Positions 16,772-28,241 of a stretch of DNA of 64,000 bases are shown here, piece after piece; position 1 is the first letter of the stretch, and every line of letters starts with the position of its first letter. Both the position numbers and the translations under genes were made by a program. The notes below the pieces were generated by a model, which ran no database searches, was not told where the DNA came from, and saw nothing but the letters and a program-made list of their open reading frames with translations. The stretch is from Geothermobacter hydrogeniphilus (GTDB taxonomy: Bacteria; Desulfobacterota; Desulfuromonadia; Desulfuromonadales; Geothermobacteraceae): assembly GCF_002898515.1 (NCBI RefSeq), contig NZ_PPFX01000013.1:1-64000 (forward strand). The letters are read 5' to 3'.

Positions 16772-17725
16772 TCAGAGCATCCCCTGCCCGCGCCAGAAAC
16801 GCTCGGCTCCGGGATGCAACGGAACCCGGATGCCACGCAGTCCGAGCCGGCGGTCAAGCTGCCTGCCGATCGGATGCCGTTCCGCCATCGCCTCCATCCC
16901 GGCATCGGCATAGAGCCTCTGCAGCAGCCGGTAGACCAGACCGTCGTCGAGATCGACCCGGGCCGCGAGCAGCGCCGAATCCTCAAAAGTCCAGACACGC
17001 CGCACCTGGCCGGGATAGGTTCCCGGAGGAATGATCTTTTCGGTGTAGAAAGGAAACTCGCGGAAAAAGCTGCTTTCGCGGGCCTCGGAAAAGAGGTCGA
17101 TGAAACGCAGCGGCCGGTTTTCCGCCGCAGAGACCAGGGCCCGGTTGGGATAGCCGACCACCAGCCAGACCGCCTCGACGCTGCCCCGATCCAGTTCGCC
17201 GAGCCCCATGCTGAAACCGACGTGAATCGGCACGATCCGCTGCCACAAACCGACACGGGAGAAGTAGCGCCGCGCGGCCAGCGCTGTTCCGGAACCGGGG
17301 TTGCCGATGGCGATCCGTTTGCCGATCAGGTCACTGAGTTGGCTTATGGGGCTAGACTCGGGTACCACCAGCTGTGCCGCGGCACCGTAAAGACGACCGA
17401 GGGCGCGAACATTCTCGAACGACGACGCCTCGTCCGGCAACTGTCCCCGGCGACCGAGCCAGGCGTCGCCGGCGTAGACCAGGGCGAGATCAAGACGGCC
17501 GGCGCTGAGATCTTCAAGGTTGCCAATCGATCCGGCCGAGGATTCAACCCGCCACTGCCGCTTCGGCGCAACGGTCGAAGTCACCTCCAGCAGCGCTTCG
17601 GCATAGCCCTGGAAGGTGCCACCGGACGGACCGCCGCCGATGAGAATGGTTTGCTGCTGTGAATCACAGCCCATCGCCAGAAACAGCAGCAGCACGAATG
17701 TCGGCAAGTGAACCCGACGGGGCAC
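16772..17725 (-). CDS. TAXI-family solute-binding lipoprotein (TRAP transporter type)
   Basis: A 317-residue protein. The preferred start is the GTG at 17725, 6 nt after AAGAAGGAG, giving a lipoprotein signal with lipobox LAMGC. The mature part is a TAXI-type periplasmic binding protein: ILIGGGPSGGTFQGYAEAL at the start, SSAGSIGNLEDL, DLALVYAGDAW, and GKRIAIGNPGSGTALAARRYF. TAXI proteins usually bring glutamate or other acids to TRAP permeases; no TRAP permease gene is in the window, so the partner is elsewhere or the protein acts as a sensor. The ribosome site overlaps the nth stop region, suggesting coupling. Confidence 0.87.
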   Translation of the reverse strand: MPRRVHLPTFVLLLFLAMGCDSQQQTILIGGGPSGGTFQGYAEALLEVTSTVAPKRQWRVESSAGSIGNLEDLSAGRLDLALVYAGDAWLGRRGQLPDEASSFENVRALGRLYGAAAQLVVPESSPISQLSDLIGKRIAIGNPGSGTALAARRYFSRVGLWQRIVPIHVGFSMGLGELDRGSVEAVWLVVGYPNRALVSAAENRPLRFIDLFSEARESSFFREFPFYTEKIIPPGTYPGQVRRVWTFEDSALLAARVDLDDGLVYRLLQRLYADAGMEAMAERHPIGRQLDRRLGLRGIRVPLHPGAERFWRGQGML

Positions 17726-17738
17726 GACCTGCTCCTTC

Positions 17739-18389
17739 TTATTTGCTGCGCGTAACTCCCCGTCGCGGGCAGCCATCCGCGATCGGACAGGCGCTGCAGA
17801 CCGGCGTCGGCGCCTTGCACAGGGTCCGACCGTGGGCTATCAGGGTATGGCCGGCCCGCGTCCAGCGCTCCTCCGGCAGCAACTGTTGCAAGTCCTTTTC
17901 AATTTTAACCGGATCTTCGGCCCGCGTCCAACCGAAGCGCCCGGCCAGGCGTTTGACATGGGTATCAACCACCATGCCGGGGATGCCGAAGGCGTTGCCG
18001 AGGACCACGTTGGCTGTTTTGCGGCCAACCCCCGGCAGGGCAACCAGCTGCTCAAGGTCGGTTGGCACTTCTCCACCGTATTCGACACTCAGAACGGCGG
18101 CGCAGCCGATCAGGTTTTTCGCCTTGTTGCGAAAGAACCCGGTGGAACGGATCAGCGCTTCCACCTCGACCAGGTCGGCATCCGCCATTGCCCCCGGGGA
18201 GGGGAAACGTTCAAACAGCGACGGTGTCACCAGGTTGACGCGCACATCGGTACACTGCGCCGACAACATGGTGGCAACCAGCAGCTGCCAGGGGTTGCGA
18301 TGATTCAGCGCGCACTCCGCTTCCGGGTACACCTGCTCCAGACGTTCGAGCAGAACAATCGCGGCATCGCGATCGGTCAGGCTGCCCAT
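17739..18389 (-). CDS. nth: Endonuclease III (DNA glycosylase/AP lyase)
   Basis: A 216-residue base-excision enzyme that removes oxidised pyrimidines. The helix-hairpin-helix LVALPGVGRKTANVVLGNAFG is followed by the catalytic Asp in VVDTHVKRLAGR. The catalytic Lys is in LSAQCTDVRVN, where the usual K of TDxxVN is R (TDVRVN); the HhH lysine of GVGRKTA is present. The [4Fe-4S] ligands are CKAPTPVCSACPIADGC. The ATG at 18389 lacks a strong ribosome site. Directly upstream of the TAXI gene on the same strand. Confidence 0.95.
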   Translation of the reverse strand: MGSLTDRDAAIVLLERLEQVYPEAECALNHRNPWQLLVATMLSAQCTDVRVNLVTPSLFERFPSPGAMADADLVEVEALIRSTGFFRNKAKNLIGCAAVLSVEYGGEVPTDLEQLVALPGVGRKTANVVLGNAFGIPGMVVDTHVKRLAGRFGWTRAEDPVKIEKDLQQLLPEERWTRAGHTLIAHGRTLCKAPTPVCSACPIADGCPRRGVTRSK

Positions 18390-18430
18390 ACCTTGCCTTC
18401 CGGTGAGACTGAAATCCCCGGCAACAATGG

Positions 18431-18461
18431 TTTATCAACGTTTTTCACAGAATTATCCACA
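18431..18461. promoter_or_regulatory. Cluster of DnaA-box-like sequences upstream of nth
   Basis: TTTATCAAC, TTTTTCACA and the perfect DnaA box TTATCCACA (18453-18461) lie head to tail in 31 bp, 42-72 bp before the nth start. DnaA binding is inferred from the sequence only. Confidence 0.4.
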
Positions 18462-18478
18462 GTTGGTTGAAATAGCGG

Positions 18479-19216
18479 TCAACCCGGAACAACAATCTCC
18501 ATCCGCCGCGATGATCTCTCATCGGCCCTCAGGTAACGACGCGGATCACTGATCTGCACCGTCAGAATCAACGGCAGATGGTTTGAGGCATGACGGGCTA
18601 CCCCGAAGTATGGAATCGAAGATTCCAGGATGCGTAACTCTCCCCGCAGGTAGGCACGGTCGCGGCCGAACAACGGCAACCGGGCCGGATATGTACCGCG
18701 CCACAGGGGGCGCCGGGCCTTACGCAGCAGCAGTGCCAGGCTGAGATTGCCCGGCCCCCAGCCGCAGTCGGCGAAGTCCCCCAGCACCAGGGTCGGACAG
18801 ACCAGCTCGCTGCTGCCCAGCAGGTCGGGCCCGAGCAGAGTCGCGACCTGCTGCTGACGGATCCGGGGCTGCAGGGTCAAACAAACATTGAACACGTGGA
18901 GACGCCGGCCGTGCAGTTCAAGGTCGGCGCGCAGGCAACGACCATCACCACCGAGATCAAATTCTCGCACTCCACTCAGGGGATAGTAGGAAAGAAAAGC
19001 GTTTGCATTTTCCCCCTGTTGACTGAAACAGGACATTCCCAGCCTCTCGCCGAGGGTCTGCAACGGGTTGCCGGGGCCATCGGTATTGATCCCCTGCAAG
19101 GCCACGATATCAGGCGCGGCATCGGCGATCACTTCGAGAATGCGACATGAATCAATGCTGCCGTCACTCCCGCAACAGCCATTGACCTGGTATGTCATGA
19201 TGCGGATGGCATGCAC
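18479..19216 (-). CDS. Degenerate endonuclease/exonuclease/phosphatase (EEP)-fold protein
   Basis: A 245-residue protein with the overall EEP order but altered motifs. The usual WN/YN-V motif is MTYQVNG (Asn to Gln). The metal-binding LQE is ALQGI (Glu to Gly). GDFN is GDFAD (Asn to Ala). The C-terminal SDH is SNHLPL (Asp to Asn, His kept). With the metal-ligand Glu and the Asp of SDH changed, ordinary phosphodiesterase activity is doubtful, so this may be a binding protein or a diverged enzyme. There is no signal peptide. It lies between nth and a MITE-like repeat, on the same strand as nth but 89 bp upstream. Confidence 0.65.
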   Translation of the reverse strand: MHAIRIMTYQVNGCCGSDGSIDSCRILEVIADAAPDIVALQGINTDGPGNPLQTLGERLGMSCFSQQGENANAFLSYYPLSGVREFDLGGDGRCLRADLELHGRRLHVFNVCLTLQPRIRQQQVATLLGPDLLGSSELVCPTLVLGDFADCGWGPGNLSLALLLRKARRPLWRGTYPARLPLFGRDRAYLRGELRILESSIPYFGVARHASNHLPLILTVQISDPRRYLRADERSSRRMEIVVPG

Positions 19217-19249
19217 GATTCAGGACTCCCTGCCGGCGAAGGGGCACCC

Positions 19250-19409
19250 CTGAATCCGTGAGTTCCTGTTGGATGGAGAGTGCAAGTGCTTGGCCTGAAT
19301 GGGATTTCCAAAAATCTGAAGCGCACCCATAGGTTCGCTGGTGATTTTTGGGAAGCTCAGGCAGGTCAATGACTTGTGCTATCCGCCGACAAGGGACTCA
19401 CGGATTCAG
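19250..19409. repeat. MITE-like element, copy 2 (160 bp)
   Basis: Perfect 13-bp terminal inverted repeats, CTGAATCCGTGAG and CTCACGGATTCAG. The interior aligns with copy 1 throughout (GTGCAAGTGCTTGGCCTGAATGG, CGCACCCATAGGTTCGC, GGTCAATGACTTGTGCTAT split by small changes). It sits 8 nt after the cyclophilin stop and 33 nt before the EEP start. A broken half-end (19217-19240, GATTCAGGACTCCCTGCCGG) lies just outside it. Confidence 0.88.
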
Positions 19410-19416
19410 AGCATCA

Positions 19417-19977
19417 TCATTCGGCGCGGCGGATGCTTTTGATCACCACCTGTTGCCGCGGCAGATTGGCGAACGGCCCCCCGCGGTGTTCGGTCGGCAC
19501 CCGGGCGATGCGGTCAACGATGTCCATTCCCGCCACCACCTTGCCGAAAACCGCGTAGCCGAAACCGCGCGCGTCATTGCCGCGATGGTTGAGAAAATCA
19601 TTATCCACCAGATTGATGAAAAACTGGCTGGTGGCCGAGTCGATCACGTTGGTTCGGGCCATGGCGATGGCCCCGCGAACATTTTTCAGGCCGTTGCCGG
19701 CCTCGTTCCTGATCGGCGGCCGGGTCGCCTTGCGCTTCAGGGCGGTATCAAAACCGCCACCCTGGATCATGAATCCCTTGATGACCCGGTGAAAAATGGT
19801 GCCATCGTAGAATCCCGCGTCGGCATAGGTGAGAAAATTTTTCACGGACTCCGGCGCCCTGGCTTCATCAAGGTCGAGGGTTATGGTTCCGAGATTGGTC
19901 GTCATCAGCACCCGGGTTCCGGCCAGCGCCGGCGAGGCAAGAGTCAGAACAATCAGCAGCAGAACAAGTTTTTTCAT
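19417..19977 (-). CDS. Periplasmic peptidyl-prolyl cis-trans isomerase (cyclophilin)
   Basis: A 186-residue cyclophilin with a cleavable signal peptide ([19 protein letters not shown]), so it acts in the periplasm on folding proteins. The core shows [19 protein letters not shown] (active-site Arg in FHR, and FMIQGG), [15 protein letters not shown] and [17 protein letters not shown], all standard for bacterial PpiA/PpiB. GGAGAAG precedes the ATG at 19977. Confidence 0.94.
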   Translation of the reverse strand: MKKLVLLLIVLTLASPALAGTRVLMTTNLGTITLDLDEARAPESVKNFLTYADAGFYDGTIFHRVIKGFMIQGGGFDTALKRKATRPPIRNEAGNGLKNVRGAIAMARTNVIDSATSQFFINLVDNDFLNHRGNDARGFGYAVFGKVVAGMDIVDRIARVPTEHRGGPFANLPRQQVVIKSIRRAE

Positions 19978-20012
19978 CGTGCTTCTCCTGGAATTCGGCC
20001 CACACAGGCCAC

Positions 20013-21008
20013 CTATTCGGCTTTCAGATCTCTCTGCATCAGGTCGATGACCGCCTGGCGGGCCGATTTGTCCCGGTAGAGAATCTGGTACATCTGTTCG
20101 ACAATCGGCGCGTCAATACCGAGCTTTTGCGCCAGTTGGCGGGCCGAGAGGGTGGTTTTGACCCCTTCGGCGACCATCTGCATGCCGGAGAGGATGTCAT
20201 CCAAGGTGCGACCACGACCGAGTTCCATGCCGACGGTCCGGTTGCGCGACAGGTCGCCGGTGCAGGTCAGGACCAGATCCCCCATGCCGGCGAGACCGGA
20301 AAAGGTCGACTGTACCGCGCCCTTGGCCAACCCGATACGGGTGATTTCAGCCAGCCCGCGGGTGATCAGCGCCGCCCGGGTATTATGACCGAAGCCGAGG
20401 CCGTCAGACACCCCGGCAGCCAGGGCAATCACATTTTTTAACGCCCCGCCGAGTTCGACACCGACGATATCGCTGTTGGTATAAACCCGGAAAGCGTCAC
20501 TGCTGAAGGCCGCCTGGACCTGCCCGGCGACCGCGTCGTCGAGAGCCGCCACGGCAACAGCGGTCGGCATTTCGGCAGCCACCTCGCGGGCAAAGGAAGG
20601 ACCGGAGAGAAAAGCACTACGTTGCAGAATATCCGCGCCGGCGACATCTTCCAGCACCTCCGACATCAGCTGCAGACTGTCATTTTCAATCCCCTTGGAC
20701 GCGGAGACGATCAGGGCCCGCGGTGACAGGTAAGGCAGCGCGGCAGTGAACACCCGGCGCAGCACCTGGCTCGGCGGCACCAGCAACAGCAGCTCGGCAT
20801 CCGCGGTCGCGGTGCCGATATCATTGCTGTAGGAGAGCGTCTCGGCAAGCTGAACTCCCGGCAGATAGAGGTCATTTTCACGACTTGCCGGCAGACGTTC
20901 GGCGAGATCTTTTTCATACACCCAGAGGCAGACCTGGTGGCCGACACCGGCCAGCAGATCGGCCAAGGTCGTTCCCCAGCTACCGGCCCCGAGAACTCCA
21001 ATCTTCAT
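20013..21008 (-). CDS. gpsA: Glycerol-3-phosphate dehydrogenase [NAD(P)+]
   Basis: A 331-residue cytoplasmic enzyme reducing dihydroxyacetone phosphate to sn-glycerol 3-phosphate for phospholipid synthesis. The Rossmann motif [17 protein letters not shown] is at residues 4-20. [17 protein letters not shown], and [36 protein letters not shown] carry the catalytic Lys and substrate loop. The start is the ATG at 21008 after GGAGAAAG; an open extension to 21065 runs into a repeat element and is not used. Confidence 0.97.
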   Translation of the reverse strand: MKIGVLGAGSWGTTLADLLAGVGHQVCLWVYEKDLAERLPASRENDLYLPGVQLAETLSYSNDIGTATADAELLLLVPPSQVLRRVFTAALPYLSPRALIVSASKGIENDSLQLMSEVLEDVAGADILQRSAFLSGPSFAREVAAEMPTAVAVAALDDAVAGQVQAAFSSDAFRVYTNSDIVGVELGGALKNVIALAAGVSDGLGFGHNTRAALITRGLAEITRIGLAKGAVQSTFSGLAGMGDLVLTCTGDLSRNRTVGMELGRGRTLDDILSGMQMVAEGVKTTLSARQLAQKLGIDAPIVEQMYQILYRDKSARQAVIDLMQRDLKAE

Positions 21009-21046
21009 CTGTCTTTCTCCATCCCGGTTCGCACAGTTGTCTATGT

Positions 21047-21209
21047 CCTGAAGCCGTGGGCTCATGTCGAATGAAGAGTGTAAGTGCTTGGTCTGAATGC
21101 GGGTTCAAAAAATCTGAGACTCACCCACCAGGTTCGTCGGTGATTTATTGAACCTGCAGGCAGGCCAATGATTTGCGCTATTCGCCGGCAATGAGTTCGC
21201 GGTTTCAGG
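21047..21209. repeat. MITE-like element, copy 3 (163 bp)
   Basis: Ends CCTGAAGCCGTGGGCTC and GAGTTCGCGGTTTCAGG are imperfect inverted repeats. The interior aligns with copies 1 and 2 (TGAAGAGTGTAAGTGCTTGG, GGTTCGTCGG, CAGGCCAATGATTTGCGCTA) but is the most diverged of the three. It lies between the TPR gene (28 nt after its stop) and the gpsA start. Confidence 0.85.
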
Positions 21210-21237
21210 TATTTTATCATGTCACCTGAAAAAGGCC

Positions 21238-22128
21238 CTAAATGGCCTTCTTTTTCTTCGCCATGCGTCGACGGATCCGCTTGATGCGATGTTCCAGAAC
21301 CTTCGGCTCGGGATAGTGCCCCTGCAGTTTCTTCAACTCGGCCAAAGCCCTGCGCAGTTCGTCCCGCTGTTCATAGATGCCGGCGAGGGCAAAACGGGAC
21401 TCAAGGGCAAAACGGTTGCCGGGCCAACGCCGTATGCCTTCGGCGAAGGCGGCGGCTGCCTTGTCCGGCAGCTCATCCAGCAGATAGGTCATACCAACCC
21501 GGTACTGAACTTCGGGCAGCAGCTCGCTTTCAGGGTTGGATTTCAGCAGAGATTCGAACTCGATGCGCGCCTGCTCATAGTTTTCCAGCAGGAAATAACA
21601 GTCGGCGATCTGATAACGGATCTGGTCCGCGTCGTCGACCCCGGCATCGACCAACCGCTGCAGCAGGGTCAGGGCACTGGAATATTCATGCAATCGCTGC
21701 TTGTAGATCGCCGCCGCCCTGCGCTGGGCAGCAACCGCCTGCTGTGCCCGGGGGAAATCCCGCACCAGGCGCAGGTAGACCAGCAGCGCCTGCTGATACT
21801 GCCGGAGATTGAATTCAAGCAACTGCCCGGCGAGAAGCAGGGAACGCGGCGCCAGCGGTGAATCGGAAGCCGCGGTGGCCAGTCGCTGAAGATCATTGAC
21901 CGCCGTGCCGTAGTCACCCTGCCGCGCCAGGGTCTCGGCCTGATGATAGCGGTAGAGATTGATCGCATCCCGCTGATTCCAGCAGAATACCGCAAGGGCG
22001 GTCAACAACAGCAGGCCGAGCAACAGTACCCGGCGCAGTCGTCGCCGGCGGGGGCTATTCGTCCGCCGGCGGCGTTCCTCCTTCAGTAGCCGGTTCTTCA
22101 GCTGACGTATCTTCAACTTCGTCTTCAT
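21238..22128 (-). CDS. Membrane-anchored TPR protein
   Basis: A protein of about 296 residues with a very basic cytoplasmic start ([15 protein letters not shown]), one membrane helix ([17 protein letters not shown]) and a TPR-rich soluble part, with repeats such as [20 protein letters not shown] and [18 protein letters not shown]. The product resembles YfgM/BamD-like periplasmic TPR proteins, but no exact family is recognised. The start is uncertain: the ATG at 22128 overlaps the gyrA 3' end by 74 nt, and an earlier ATG at 22176 also exists. It ends with a lysine-rich tail (MAKKKKAI). The overlap suggests translation coupled to gyrA. Confidence 0.7.
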   Translation of the reverse strand: MKTKLKIRQLKNRLLKEERRRRTNSPRRRRLRRVLLLGLLLLTALAVFCWNQRDAINLYRYHQAETLARQGDYGTAVNDLQRLATAASDSPLAPRSLLLAGQLLEFNLRQYQQALLVYLRLVRDFPRAQQAVAAQRRAAAIYKQRLHEYSSALTLLQRLVDAGVDDADQIRYQIADCYFLLENYEQARIEFESLLKSNPESELLPEVQYRVGMTYLLDELPDKAAAAFAEGIRRWPGNRFALESRFALAGIYEQRDELRRALAELKKLQGHYPEPKVLEHRIKRIRRRMAKKKKAI

Positions 22129-24556
22129 CCTTTTCGGCCAGCTTGGCCACCGCCACGATGCGTTCCTCGTTCTCAAGCACCATCAGCCGTACGCCCTGAG
22201 TGTTGCGACCAATCTGGCGGATATCGGCAATTCGGGTGCGCAACAGCTTGCCGCGGTCGGTAATCAGCATCAGGTCGGCCTGTTCATCGACCAGGCGGAT
22301 GGCAACCACTTCACCGTTGCGCTCGGACGTCTTGATGGTGATGATGCCCTTGCCGCCGCGACTCTGCACCCGATATTCGGTGATATCGGTGCGCTTGCCA
22401 TAGCCGTTTTCGGTGACCGTGACCAGGGCCATGACGGTATTCTCGGTCACCGCCTGCATGCCGATCACCCGGTCATTCGCTTCCAGGTTCATGCCGCGCA
22501 CCCCGCGTGCCGGTCGTCCCATGGAACGCACGTCGCTTTCAGGAAAACGAATCGACTTGCCGTGCCGACTGGCGAGAATCAGATCCATGCTGCCGTCGGT
22601 CAGCCGGGCTTCGATCAGTTCATCGTCCTCGTCGATGGTCAGGGCGATAATGCCGCCGGCACGCGGATTGGAGTAGGCCATCAATTCTGTTTTCTTGATA
22701 ATGCCGTTGGCGGTGGCGGTGACGATGAACTTGCCTTCCTCGAAATCCTTGACCGGTAGGATGGTGCAGACTTTTTCACCGTTTTCAACCTGCAGCAGGT
22801 TGACGATCGCCTTCCCGCGCGAAGCGCGGCCGCCCTGCGGGATCTCGTGGACCTTGAGCCAGTAGACCTTACCCTTGTCGGTGAAGACCAGGATGTAGGA
22901 ATGGGTCGAGGCGATGAACAGATTCTCAACGAAATCCTCTTCCTTGGGCCGCATCCCGGTCTTGCCCTTGCCGCCGCGGCGCTGAGCCCGGTAGAGGGAA
23001 ACGGCGTTGCGCTTGATGTAGCCGCCGTGGGAGACGGTGACCACCATGTCCTCCTCGACAATCAGGTCCTCGATGGAGAGGTCGCCGGTTTTCTCGATGA
23101 TTTCGGTTCGGCGTTCGTCACCGTAACGTTCCCTGATCTCGCCCAGTTCGGTCTTGATGATCTTGAGAATTTCAACTTCCGAAGCGAGGATTTCCTTGAG
23201 CCGCTTGATCAGGGCCATGATTTCCTCGTACTCGGCAATGATCTTGTCCCGCTCCAGCCCGGTCAGACGATGCAGGCGCATATCGAGAATCGCCTGGGCC
23301 TGGATCGCGGAAAGGCCGAAGCGTTCGATCAACCGCTCCTTGGCCATCGCCGGACTGGCCGAGGTCTTGATCAGTTCGATCACCTCGTCAAGGTTGTCGA
23401 GGGCGATCTTCAGGCCTTCGAGGATGTGAGCCCGGGCCTCGGCCTTTTTCAGTTCGAAGATGGTACGACGGGTGACGATCTCTTTGCGATGTTCAATGAA
23501 TTTGTCGAGAATTTCGCGCAGGGTCATGACACGCGGCTGACCGTTGACGATGGCCAGCATGATGATGCCGAAACTGCTCTGCATCGCCGTCATCTTGTAG
23601 AGCTGGTTGAGAATCACCTGGGGAATGGTGTCCCGTTTCAGCTCGATGACAATGCGCATGCCGTCGCGATCCGACTCGTCGCGCAGGTCGGAAATGCCCT
23701 CGATTTTCTTGTCCTTGACCAGGTCGGCAATCTTCTCGATCAGTCGCGCCTTGTTGACCTGGTAGGGAATCTCGGTGACGATGATCGCCTCACGGCCGGT
23801 GCGGCGGTCCTTTTCGACCAGTGCCCGGGCGCGCATCTGCACGATGCCGCGGCCGGTGCGGTAGGCCTCGCGAATACCCTCGCGACCAAGAATAAAGGCG
23901 CCGGTCGGAAAATCGGGCCCGCTGATCCTGGTAATCAGCTCGTCAAAATGGATTTTCGGATTGTCGATCACCTCAATCAATCCGTCGATCACCTCGGTGA
24001 GATTGTGCGGCGGAATCTTGGTGGCCATGCCGACCGCGATCCCTTCCGAACCGTTGACCAGCAGGTTGGGGAACTTGCACGGCAGCACCAGTGGTTCCTG
24101 CAGTGAATCATCGTAGTTGGGCCCGAAATCAACCGTTTCCTTGTCGATGTCGGCCAGCAGTTCATGGGCCAGGCGGTTCATGCGCACTTCGGTGTAACGC
24201 ATGGCAGCGGCGGAATCACCGTCGATGGAACCGAAATTGCCCTGACCGTCGACCAGCGGGTAACGCATGGAAAAATTCTGCGCCAGGCGGACAATGGTGT
24301 CATAGACCGCAGAATCGCCGTGGGGGTGGAATTTACCGATGACATCACCAACCACGCGGGCCGATTTCTTGTAGGGCTTGTTGTAATCGTTGCCGAGTTC
24401 GTTCATGGCGAACAAGACCCGGCGATGGACCGGTTTGAGACCATCGCGCACATCCGGCAGCGCCCGGCCGATAATGACGCTCATGGCATAGTCCATGTAG
24501 GACTTGCGCATTTCGTCTTCAATATTGACAGTGACCCGATTCTGATCGGAAAGCAT
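22055..24556 (-). CDS. gyrA: DNA gyrase subunit A
   Basis: An 833-residue type II topoisomerase subunit that cuts and rejoins DNA. The winged-helix quinolone region [34 protein letters not shown] keeps the quinolone-sensitive Ser and Asp, and AAAMRYTE holds the active-site Tyr. The C-terminal beta-pinwheel carries a GyrA-box QRRGGKG in [15 protein letters not shown], needed for wrapping and negative supercoiling; a second QSRGGKG occurs later. The tail is acidic ([13 protein letters not shown]). It is last of dnaA-dnaN-recF-gyrB-gyrA, 156 bp after gyrB. Confidence 0.98.
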   Translation of the reverse strand: MLSDQNRVTVNIEDEMRKSYMDYAMSVIIGRALPDVRDGLKPVHRRVLFAMNELGNDYNKPYKKSARVVGDVIGKFHPHGDSAVYDTIVRLAQNFSMRYPLVDGQGNFGSIDGDSAAAMRYTEVRMNRLAHELLADIDKETVDFGPNYDDSLQEPLVLPCKFPNLLVNGSEGIAVGMATKIPPHNLTEVIDGLIEVIDNPKIHFDELITRISGPDFPTGAFILGREGIREAYRTGRGIVQMRARALVEKDRRTGREAIIVTEIPYQVNKARLIEKIADLVKDKKIEGISDLRDESDRDGMRIVIELKRDTIPQVILNQLYKMTAMQSSFGIIMLAIVNGQPRVMTLREILDKFIEHRKEIVTRRTIFELKKAEARAHILEGLKIALDNLDEVIELIKTSASPAMAKERLIERFGLSAIQAQAILDMRLHRLTGLERDKIIAEYEEIMALIKRLKEILASEVEILKIIKTELGEIRERYGDERRTEIIEKTGDLSIEDLIVEEDMVVTVSHGGYIKRNAVSLYRAQRRGGKGKTGMRPKEEDFVENLFIASTHSYILVFTDKGKVYWLKVHEIPQGGRASRGKAIVNLLQVENGEKVCTILPVKDFEEGKFIVTATANGIIKKTELMAYSNPRAGGIIALTIDEDDELIEARLTDGSMDLILASRHGKSIRFPESDVRSMGRPARGVRGMNLEANDRVIGMQAVTENTVMALVTVTENGYGKRTDITEYRVQSRGGKGIITIKTSERNGEVVAIRLVDEQADLMLITDRGKLLRTRIADIRQIGRNTQGVRLMVLENEERIVAVAKLAEKDEDEVEDTSAEEPATEGGTPPADE

Positions 24557-24603
24557 GAAATTCCCTCCGGAAGAGTTTTAAACCAGAAAAACCGAAACAC
24601 CAA

Positions 24604-24700
24604 GACGCGGAGAAGGAGAGACCGCTGAGACGCCCGGATTTTCCTTCGGACTGTCCTCTGCGCCTCTTCTTCTCTCTCTCTCCACCTCAGCGTTAATCTT
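24604..24700. repeat. Repeat of the widespread CGCAGAG-type palindromic family
   Basis: The gyrB-gyrA gap holds AGACGCGGAGAAGGAGAGACC followed about 40 bp later by its rough complement (CCTCTGCGCCTCTTCTTCTC...CACCTCAGCG). Such GCGGAGA/TCTCTGCG palindromes are scattered between genes in many bacteria. It is the diverged partner of the cleaner palindrome at 52920-52958. Confidence 0.55.
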
Positions 24701-24712
24701 TTATCAACGTCC

Positions 24713-27130
<2,418 letters not shown>

Positions 27131-28225
27131 TTATGAATCCATGGAGGGATCCGGCTGAACCTTTCCCGCCTTGATTTCGAAGCATCGGATCGGGTTCAGA
27201 TCGCGCTCCCGCAGGGAACTGATATCGGTTGTGGTTAAAAACACCTGTCCGCGATGTGCCAGCAGAAATTCAAAAAATGCGTTCCGGCGAAAACTGTCAA
27301 GTTCGCTGTTCAAGTCATCGAGCAACAGCACCGGAGACTGCCTGGTCTGCTCTTCCAGGTCCAGGACCTGGGCCGTTTTGAAGGCCAGCAGGAAAGACCG
27401 CTGCTGGCCCTGGGAACCATAGTTTTTCAGCGGTCGGCCATCGATACGGAACTGAAGATCATCACGATGCGGACCGGCCAGGGTCTGCTGATATTGTCGT
27501 TCCCGGGCAGCGGTCCGGTGCAGTTCGGCCAAGAGATCATCCGTTGTCAGCCCTATCCGTTCGGAAAAACCGAGATCAACCTCTTCAGTTCCACCGCATA
27601 TGGTCCGGTAGCAATCCCGCAATCGCGGTCTTAACCGCTGTAGAAAAATCTCGCGCGCCTGTCTCAGTCTGGCTCCACTTTCCGCCAGCTTCTGGCTCCA
27701 GGGCCGCAGTTGCGCATCTTCGGCTGCCAGTTTCAACAAACGGTTCCGTTGTTTCAGACAACGTTGAAAATCTCTGGCAATCTGCAAAAACCCGCTGTTG
27801 GTCTGAAAAATCGCTCGGTCCAGAAGAGAACGGCGACCGCCCGGATTTCCTCGGATCAGGGAAATTTCTTCCGAGGTAAACAGTACAGTTTTCAGACGAC
27901 CAAGCATTTCGGCAGCGTTGACTATACGTTTGCCGTCAATGTCGGCGCTCTGTCCTTCACGGGTCAGGAGCAGCTCAAACCGATGACAGACCCCTGACAT
28001 ACAGATACCCGCCGACAGGCGGGCCTCGTCTCGACCGATTTTTATCAGAGTTTCACGTCGATTGGAACGAAAACTCTTCAATTGGCCGAGCAGATAGATC
28101 GCTTCCAGCAGGTTGGTTTTTCCCTGGGCATTGTCTCCCCAGATAACATTGAACCCGGTCGACGGTTCGACCCGCAAATCCTGCAGATTACGAAACCCCT
28201 GCAGTTTCAATTCCCTGAGGCGCAT
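27131..28225 (-). CDS. recF: DNA replication and repair protein RecF
   Basis: A 364-residue SMC-like ABC ATPase that helps RecOR load RecA at gaps. Walker A is GDNAQGKTNLLEA (about 30-42), and the signature/Walker B region is GSQGQQRSFLLAFKTAQ and VLLLDDLNSELD. Standard position between dnaN (16 nt gap) and gyrB. Confidence 0.96.
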   Translation of the reverse strand: MRLRELKLQGFRNLQDLRVEPSTGFNVIWGDNAQGKTNLLEAIYLLGQLKSFRSNRRETLIKIGRDEARLSAGICMSGVCHRFELLLTREGQSADIDGKRIVNAAEMLGRLKTVLFTSEEISLIRGNPGGRRSLLDRAIFQTNSGFLQIARDFQRCLKQRNRLLKLAAEDAQLRPWSQKLAESGARLRQAREIFLQRLRPRLRDCYRTICGGTEEVDLGFSERIGLTTDDLLAELHRTAARERQYQQTLAGPHRDDLQFRIDGRPLKNYGSQGQQRSFLLAFKTAQVLDLEEQTRQSPVLLLDDLNSELDSFRRNAFFEFLLAHRGQVFLTTTDISSLRERDLNPIRCFEIKAGKVQPDPSMDS

Positions 28226-28241
28226 TGCAGGGACCGTCCGG

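Noticed and set aside
21009-21065. Longer gpsA frame starting at 21065
   Set aside because: The extension begins in the end of MITE copy 3; the Rossmann motif and GGAG site fit 21008.
22847-24106. 419-codon open frame antisense to gyrA
   Set aside because: Shadow of gyrA with no recognisable domain.
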